A DNA stretch of 64,000 bases from Alkalihalophilus marmarensis DSM 21297 (GTDB lineage Bacteria; Bacillota; Bacilli; Bacillales; Bacillaceae_D), in the NCBI RefSeq assembly GCF_000474275.2, contig NZ_ATAE01000003.1:124001-188000 (forward strand), read 5' to 3'. Both the position numbers and the translations under genes were made by a program. The notes below the pieces were generated by a model that had not been told where the DNA came from, did no database searches, and was given only the letters and a program-made list of their open reading frames with translations. Positions 60,541 through 64,000 of this stretch are shown one piece after another (positions within the stretch are counted from its first letter, which is position 1; the number at the start of each line of letters is the position of its first letter).

Positions 60541-60683
60541 TATTGCAGGGAGGGCTTTTGCAATAGTCTCATGTAAAGCGGGGTTCAAGTATTCCTTTAA
60601 CTCTAATTAGATGATGTTTAGAAATGAATACCCCTTGCCGTTCTGTGTTACGATAAAAATAAGGACAAAAAGGAGGGGAACGG

Positions 60684-61013
60684 ATGAAGGATTTAACTAC
60701 AATTGAAATGGTAGATGAGTTTATACAAGAGAACAAATTTAGTTTCGTCTACGTATCAAGGACGAATTGCGGTGTATGCCATGCCTTGCTGCCGCAAGTT
60801 AAAGAAGTATTGTCGGAATTCCATCTGATTAACCAAGGATTCGTAAATGCGGATCAACTAGAAGAAATAGCTGGCAGGTTGTCTATATTCACAGTTCCTG
60901 CTCTGCTCCTATTTATCGATGGAAAAGAGACGATAAGAGAAGCTAGATTTGTTCCAATCGAAACGTTTGAAGAAAAGGTTCGAAAGGTTTATCAACTTTA
61001 TAATGCTGATTAA
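60684..61013 (+). CDS. Thioredoxin-like protein
   Basis: 109 residues with a thioredoxin fold: FVYVSRTNCGVCHALLPQVK (CGVC active site), then FTVPALLLFIDG with the cis-Pro. The active-site pair differs from CGPC of major thioredoxin, so its redox potential and partner may differ; it resembles YdbP-type proteins of B. subtilis. No signal peptide, so cytoplasmic. AGGAGGGGA lies 4-5 bases before the ATG. Confidence 0.85.
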   Translation: MKDLTTIEMVDEFIQENKFSFVYVSRTNCGVCHALLPQVKEVLSEFHLINQGFVNADQLEEIAGRLSIFTVPALLLFIDGKETIREARFVPIETFEEKVRKVYQLYNAD

Positions 61014-61021
61014 ATCATATA

Positions 61022-61054
61022 AAAAAGCAGCTTCAATTTATGGAAGCTGCTTTT
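61022..61054 (+). terminator. Terminator of the thioredoxin-like gene
   Basis: AAAAGCAGCTTC (61023-61034) pairs with the GAAGCTGCTTTT arm (61042 onward) around AATTTATG, then T run. Confidence 0.88.
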
Positions 61055-61115
61055 TAGACTATTTTGTCCCCTCTAAAGGCTTGTTTTTTTATTGAAATAA
61101 ACTTTGTACGTTCGA

Positions 61116-61144
61116 TAGACAAACTAAGTAACTGGTGATATAAT
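61116..61144 (+). promoter_or_regulatory. xylA promoter with a XylR half-site
   Basis: TAGACA (61116-61121), 17 bases, TATAAT (61139-61144). ACAAACTAA overlapping the -35 (61119-61127) equals one arm of the B. subtilis XylR operator; the other arm is not recognisable. No xylR gene is in the window. Confidence 0.6.
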
Positions 61145-61152
61145 TCAATTAT

Positions 61153-61166
61153 TGAAAGCGGTTACC
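61153..61166 (+). promoter_or_regulatory. cre-like site for CcpA upstream of xylA
   Basis: TGAAAGCGGTTACC, one mismatch to the catabolite-responsive element pattern TGNAANCGNWNNCA. It lies just downstream of the promoter, where CcpA would block transcription when a preferred sugar is present. Confidence 0.6.
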
Positions 61167-61195
61167 ACTAAACCTTAATAATGGGGGAATAAATA

Positions 61196-62530
61196 ATGAG
61201 CTATTTTGATAATGTGAACAAGGTTAAATTTGAAGGTTCTGATTCTACCAATCCGTTTGCTTATAAATATTACAATCCCGAAGAACAATTTAATGGAAAA
61301 TCAATGGAAGAATATCTTCGGTTTGCGGTATCATACTGGCATACCTTCACAGGAGAAGGGAATGATCCATTTGGAGCGGGTACTGCCGTTCGTCCATACA
61401 ACCATTTTACAGGAATGGATCTAGCAAAAGCACGTGTTGAAGCCTCATTTGAATTCTTCGAAAAGCTTGATGTACCATATTTCTGTTTCCATGATATTGA
61501 TGTAGCTCCAGAATCAGATTCATTAAGCGAGACATTTAAAAATCTCGATGAAATTGTGTTAATGATCAAAGGGTATATGAAAACAAGCAAGGTTAAATTA
61601 CTTTGGAACACAGCGAATATGTTTACCCACCCACGTTGGATGCATGGTGCTGCTACAGCACCGAATGCCGATGTATTTGCCTATGCCGCTGCAAAAGTAA
61701 AAAAAGGTCTAGAAGTTGGTAAGGAGCTTGGTTCACAAAACTATGTATTTTGGGGCGGACGTGAAGGGTACGATACATTATTAAACACAGATATGGGCTT
61801 TGAGCTTGATAATCTGGGACGCTTCTTTCATATGGCGAAAAGTTATGCAAATGAAATTGGCTTCGATGCTCAGTTCTTAATAGAACCAAAACCAAAAGAA
61901 CCAACAAAGCATCAATATGATTTTGATGTCGCTACAGGTCTTGCATTCTTACAAAAATATGACCTGCAGGATACGTTTAAATTTAATATCGAAGCTAACC
62001 ACGCAACACTTGCTGGTCATACTTTCGAACATGAATTACGTACGGCACGTATCAATGGTATGTTAGGTTCAGTGGATGCGAACCAAGGTGACACATTACT
62101 AGGATGGGACACAGATGAATTTCCTACGGATCTGTATTCTACAACTCTAGCTATGTATGAAATTTTGAAAAATGACGGTCTTGGAACTGGCGGTTTAAAC
62201 TTTGACGCTAAAGTAAGACGTGGATCATTTGATACCGATGACCTGTTCCATGCTCATATTGCAGGGATGGATGCCTTTGCAATCGGTGCAAAAGTGGCCC
62301 AACGCTTAATTGATGATAAAGTGTTAGAAGACTTCATTGCGGATCGTTACAGCAGTTACAATAATGGAATCGGACGTGACATTGTTGAAGGAAAAACGGA
62401 TTTCCATAAGCTTGAGCAACATGCTCTGCAATTAACGCAGATAAACAACAAATCTGGTAGACAAGAACAATTGAAATCAATTGTCAATAAATACTTGCTA
62501 GAGACATTTGCAAATATTACGGTAAAGTAA
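61196..62530 (+). CDS. xylA: Xylose isomerase
   Basis: 444 residues, the class II length. It converts D-xylose to D-xylulose. Active-site segments: [12 protein letters not shown] (catalytic His and Asp), [16 protein letters not shown], the Mg site [18 protein letters not shown], and [18 protein letters not shown] with the later [27 protein letters not shown] precedes the ATG. A cre-like site and a XylR half-site lie upstream. galM follows, with a partial terminator between. Xylulokinase is not in the window. Confidence 0.96.
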   Translation: MSYFDNVNKVKFEGSDSTNPFAYKYYNPEEQFNGKSMEEYLRFAVSYWHTFTGEGNDPFGAGTAVRPYNHFTGMDLAKARVEASFEFFEKLDVPYFCFHDIDVAPESDSLSETFKNLDEIVLMIKGYMKTSKVKLLWNTANMFTHPRWMHGAATAPNADVFAYAAAKVKKGLEVGKELGSQNYVFWGGREGYDTLLNTDMGFELDNLGRFFHMAKSYANEIGFDAQFLIEPKPKEPTKHQYDFDVATGLAFLQKYDLQDTFKFNIEANHATLAGHTFEHELRTARINGMLGSVDANQGDTLLGWDTDEFPTDLYSTTLAMYEILKNDGLGTGGLNFDAKVRRGSFDTDDLFHAHIAGMDAFAIGAKVAQRLIDDKVLEDFIADRYSSYNNGIGRDIVEGKTDFHKLEQHALQLTQINNKSGRQEQLKSIVNKYLLETFANITVK

Positions 62531-62539
62531 GGAATGTGT

Positions 62540-62571
62540 GCTGAGGGCTTATGGGTCCTCAGCCTCTTTTT
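62540..62571 (+). terminator. Terminator or attenuator between xylA and galM
   Basis: GCTGAGG (62540-62546) pairs with CCTCAGC (62557-62563), then CTCTTTTTT. It sits 21 bases before the galM start, so it may lower galM expression relative to xylA. Confidence 0.7.
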
Positions 62572-62591
62572 TGAAAAGGGGGATAGGAAGA

Positions 62592-63635
62592 ATGGTGATT
62601 AGGACAGAAGAGGTTATTGGTGAGCTAAACGGTCAATCCGTGAAGTTAGTCCGATTAAGTAATAACAATGGAATGGAAGTGGCGTGTCTTAACTATGGAT
62701 GTACGATTACAGAAATTCGTGTGCCGGATCGGAATGGGGTAATTGAAAATGTTGTATTAGGTTTTGATACATTAGAAGAATATATCAAACACTCTCCTTA
62801 CTTTGGATCGGTGGTAGGACCGGTAGCAGGAAGAATAACAAACTCTAGCTTTATTGTAGACGGTGTACACTATCAGCTGCCATCAAATGAAGGAAAGCAT
62901 CATCTTCATGGAGGACCGAATGGTTTTGATAAAGTGATCTGGGATGTGGGAAATGTAGAAGATGAGTCGATTCTTTCATTTACATATGAAAAAGTTGATG
63001 GATTCGCAGGGTATCCGGGTAACTTGAAGGTTACCGTTACCTATCAATTAACAAACGATAATGAGCTTATCATCTCTTATTACGCAACGACTGATAAGAA
63101 GACCGTGGTAAATATGACGAACCACTCGTATTTTAATTTAAGTGGAGCGATTAAAAGAGATATCCTCTCCCATGAATTAAAGGTCGCTAGTGATCGGTTC
63201 TTACCATTAAATGACTCGTTGATCCCAACGGGTGAAATAGCAGAAGTTGAAGGTACAGCATTTGATTTTAGAGAAGGCAGACCTTTGGAAGATGGAGTGA
63301 AATCTAGGCATTCACAAAACCTGCTCGTTGGTAGAGGTTATGATCATCCTCTTATTTTAAGTAGAAACCAAAAAGAAGAAATATGCTTGGTTGAACCTCA
63401 AAGTGGACGGAAGCTTACTATTGAAACAGATGAACCAATTGTTGTATTGTACACTTCAAATATGATGAAGCCTACCTTTACTATGAGAGGGGTAGAAGCG
63501 AACAAGTATTTAGGGGTTTGTCTAGAGACACAACACCACCCTGATGCAATCAACCATTCTTCCTTTCCTTCGATCGTTCTGGATGAAGACGAGGAGTATA
63601 AGACGACTACTGCCTATCGTTTTTCTATAGAGTAG
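62592..63635 (+). CDS. galM: Aldose 1-epimerase (galactose mutarotase)
   Basis: 347 residues. It interconverts alpha and beta anomers of aldoses such as glucose, galactose or xylose. Marks are VVGPVAGRITNSSF, EGKHHLHGGPNGFDKVIW, the catalytic His in MTNHSYFNLSG, and Glu in CLETQHHPDAIN. Next to xylA it probably serves xylose or xylobiose metabolism. The ATG at 62592 has GGGGGATAGGA upstream; an in-frame start 54 bases earlier lies inside the terminator hairpin and is rejected. Confidence 0.92.
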   Translation: MVIRTEEVIGELNGQSVKLVRLSNNNGMEVACLNYGCTITEIRVPDRNGVIENVVLGFDTLEEYIKHSPYFGSVVGPVAGRITNSSFIVDGVHYQLPSNEGKHHLHGGPNGFDKVIWDVGNVEDESILSFTYEKVDGFAGYPGNLKVTVTYQLTNDNELIISYYATTDKKTVVNMTNHSYFNLSGAIKRDILSHELKVASDRFLPLNDSLIPTGEIAEVEGTAFDFREGRPLEDGVKSRHSQNLLVGRGYDHPLILSRNQKEEICLVEPQSGRKLTIETDEPIVVLYTSNMMKPTFTMRGVEANKYLGVCLETQHHPDAINHSSFPSIVLDEDEEYKTTTAYRFSIE

Positions 63636-63643
63636 GAGCTAAC

Positions 63644-63674
63644 AAGAATCACTTTTAGAAGTGGTTCTTTTTTT
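63644..63674 (+). terminator. Terminator of galM
   Basis: AAGAATCACTT (63644-63654) pairs with AAGTGGTTCTT (63659-63669) with one G-U, then T5. Confidence 0.8.
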
Positions 63675-63685
63675 CGTGAAAAGAA

Positions 63686-63712
63686 ACCACATATGCATTC
63701 AGCACATGTGGT
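63686..63712 (-). terminator. Terminator of the GH43 gene
   Basis: ACCACATATGC (63686-63696) pairs with GCACATGTGGT (63702-63712) with one G-U; on the minus strand it is followed by TTCTTTTC. Confidence 0.75.
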
Positions 63713-63719
63713 AAGACTT

Positions 63720-64000
63720 TTATTCTTTTTCTTTATAGATGAAGTAATCAAAGTCTGCGGGAAGGCTTTCTCCGGAAGTGTCTTGACATTGCATCCCAAC
63801 GAATGCTCCTGTGAAAAATCCGCCGCCTTGGATGTAGTCATCTGATAGTTTATAAGAGTAAAAGTCAATTGGAATGACCAACCAACTTTCTCCATCAAAT
63901 GAATACGAATATCGGTAGGTGTTCGTATTGACATCAACACGCATAAAGACATACTCCACATCATCTGGAACTGGAATTTCATTATCTTTAAGAGGTTGAT
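63720..64000 (-). CDS. C-terminus of a GH43 beta-xylosidase (5' part outside window)
   Basis: Only the last 93 codons are present. They encode the DUF1349-like concanavalin-A-type C-terminal domain of GH43 beta-xylosidases: [49 protein letters not shown] and ADFDYFIY. The catalytic propeller lies beyond the window edge, so the catalytic residues cannot be checked. It is convergent with galM and next to xylA, consistent with xylooligosaccharide breakdown. Confidence 0.8.
   Translation of the reverse strand, partial: QPLKDNEIPVPDDVEYVFMRVDVNTNTYRYSYSFDGESWLVIPIDFYSYKLSDDYIQGGGFFTGAFVGMQCQDTSGESLPADFDYFIYKEKE

Larger units (their letters stand above)
59930..60660. other. Gene-free region built of structured intergenic repeats
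   Basis: About 730 bases with no credible gene. It contains one clear plus-orientation repeat copy (60404-60540), a degenerate copy in the opposite orientation (about 60165-60260) and a shorter fragment of it (about 60043-60112). GTTCATCYGCTAAGG occurs twice (60253-60267 and 60344-60358). Small open frames on both strands here are translated repeat. Confidence 0.7.

Noticed and set aside
60321-60588. Open frames on both strands (60321-60539, 60340-60576, 60346-60588)
   Set aside because: They are translations of the GC-rich intergenic repeat and have no start signals or family features.

Overview
The window is a 64 kb stretch of a low-GC Gram-positive chromosome. It belongs to an endospore-forming Bacillaceae, and an alkaliphile-type species is the best guess. 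The grounds are strong AGGAGG ribosome-binding sites, TTG and GTG starts, typical sigma-A promoters, CtsR operators in front of clpE, recognisable Bacillus families (ClpE, HemAT, YkfB/YkfC, YxlEFG-like, BmrA, YunB, YuxL-like, HtpX), an alkaline-subtilisin-type protease domain and a CPA1 cation/proton antiporter. I see no rRNA, tRNA, CRISPR array, intact insertion sequence or prophage. This looks like ordinary chromosome with several locally unusual loci. The species is not identified.

Layout. 0-12 kb: clpE (minus strand, 3' end outside the window) with its CtsR operator region; an 886-residue secreted protein made of seven NlpC/P60-like units, of which only one keeps the catalytic residues; a DUF2332 protein; the haem aerotaxis sensor HemAT behind a structured leader; a 30-residue membrane peptide coupled to a DinB-fold protein; nicotinate phosphoribosyltransferase; a DUF3870 protein; and the ykfB-ykfC pair for murein-peptide recycling. 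12-25 kb: a subtilisin reading frame that begins almost exactly at the mature domain (no signal peptide or propeptide); GrpB-like, 5TM-LYT, SET-domain, ArsR-DUF2087 and GGCT-like genes; a YxlE-F-G-like ABC exporter; an Asn-rich anchored DUF1906 protein; a FAD oxidase; an orphan promoter/terminator unit with no clear gene; a WYL regulator; and an ECF sigma/anti-sigma pair.

25-42 kb: a short-chain fatty-acid transporter gene with a one-base frameshift; a TetR-controlled ABC exporter; an ECF sigma - PadR-like - SEDS (FtsW/RodA-like) operon; a nitrilase-family amidase; small exported proteins; a frameshifted acyl-CoA thioesterase/BAAT gene; bmrA; an S9 peptidase; and an APH(6)-type kinase. 42-53 kb: a small reading frame interrupted by two TAA codons; several small membrane proteins; a regulator - enolase-superfamily epimerase - YfcC transporter cluster; yunB (sporulation); a one-domain tyrosine recombinase whose first catalytic Arg appears to be Ser; and a NhaP2-like antiporter.

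53-64 kb: a two-component system bracketed by two related LolA-like lipoproteins; a nucleoside phosphorylase; a second nitrilase-family protein; htpX; an 800-base gap holding several copies of a structured intergenic repeat; a thioredoxin-like gene; and a pentose-use block (xylA with a cre-like site, galM, and the C-terminus of a GH43 beta-xylosidase).

Themes are cell-wall turnover and envelope stress (NlpC/P60 array, ykfBC, subtilase, SEDS operon, DUF1906, LytS-type sensor domain, HtpX, two ECF systems), export (four ABC systems) and peptide or sugar scavenging. Both frameshifted genes are explained by one missing base each, so base-calling error must be excluded before calling them pseudogenes. 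All function names come from reading motifs in the translations. No database search was possible.
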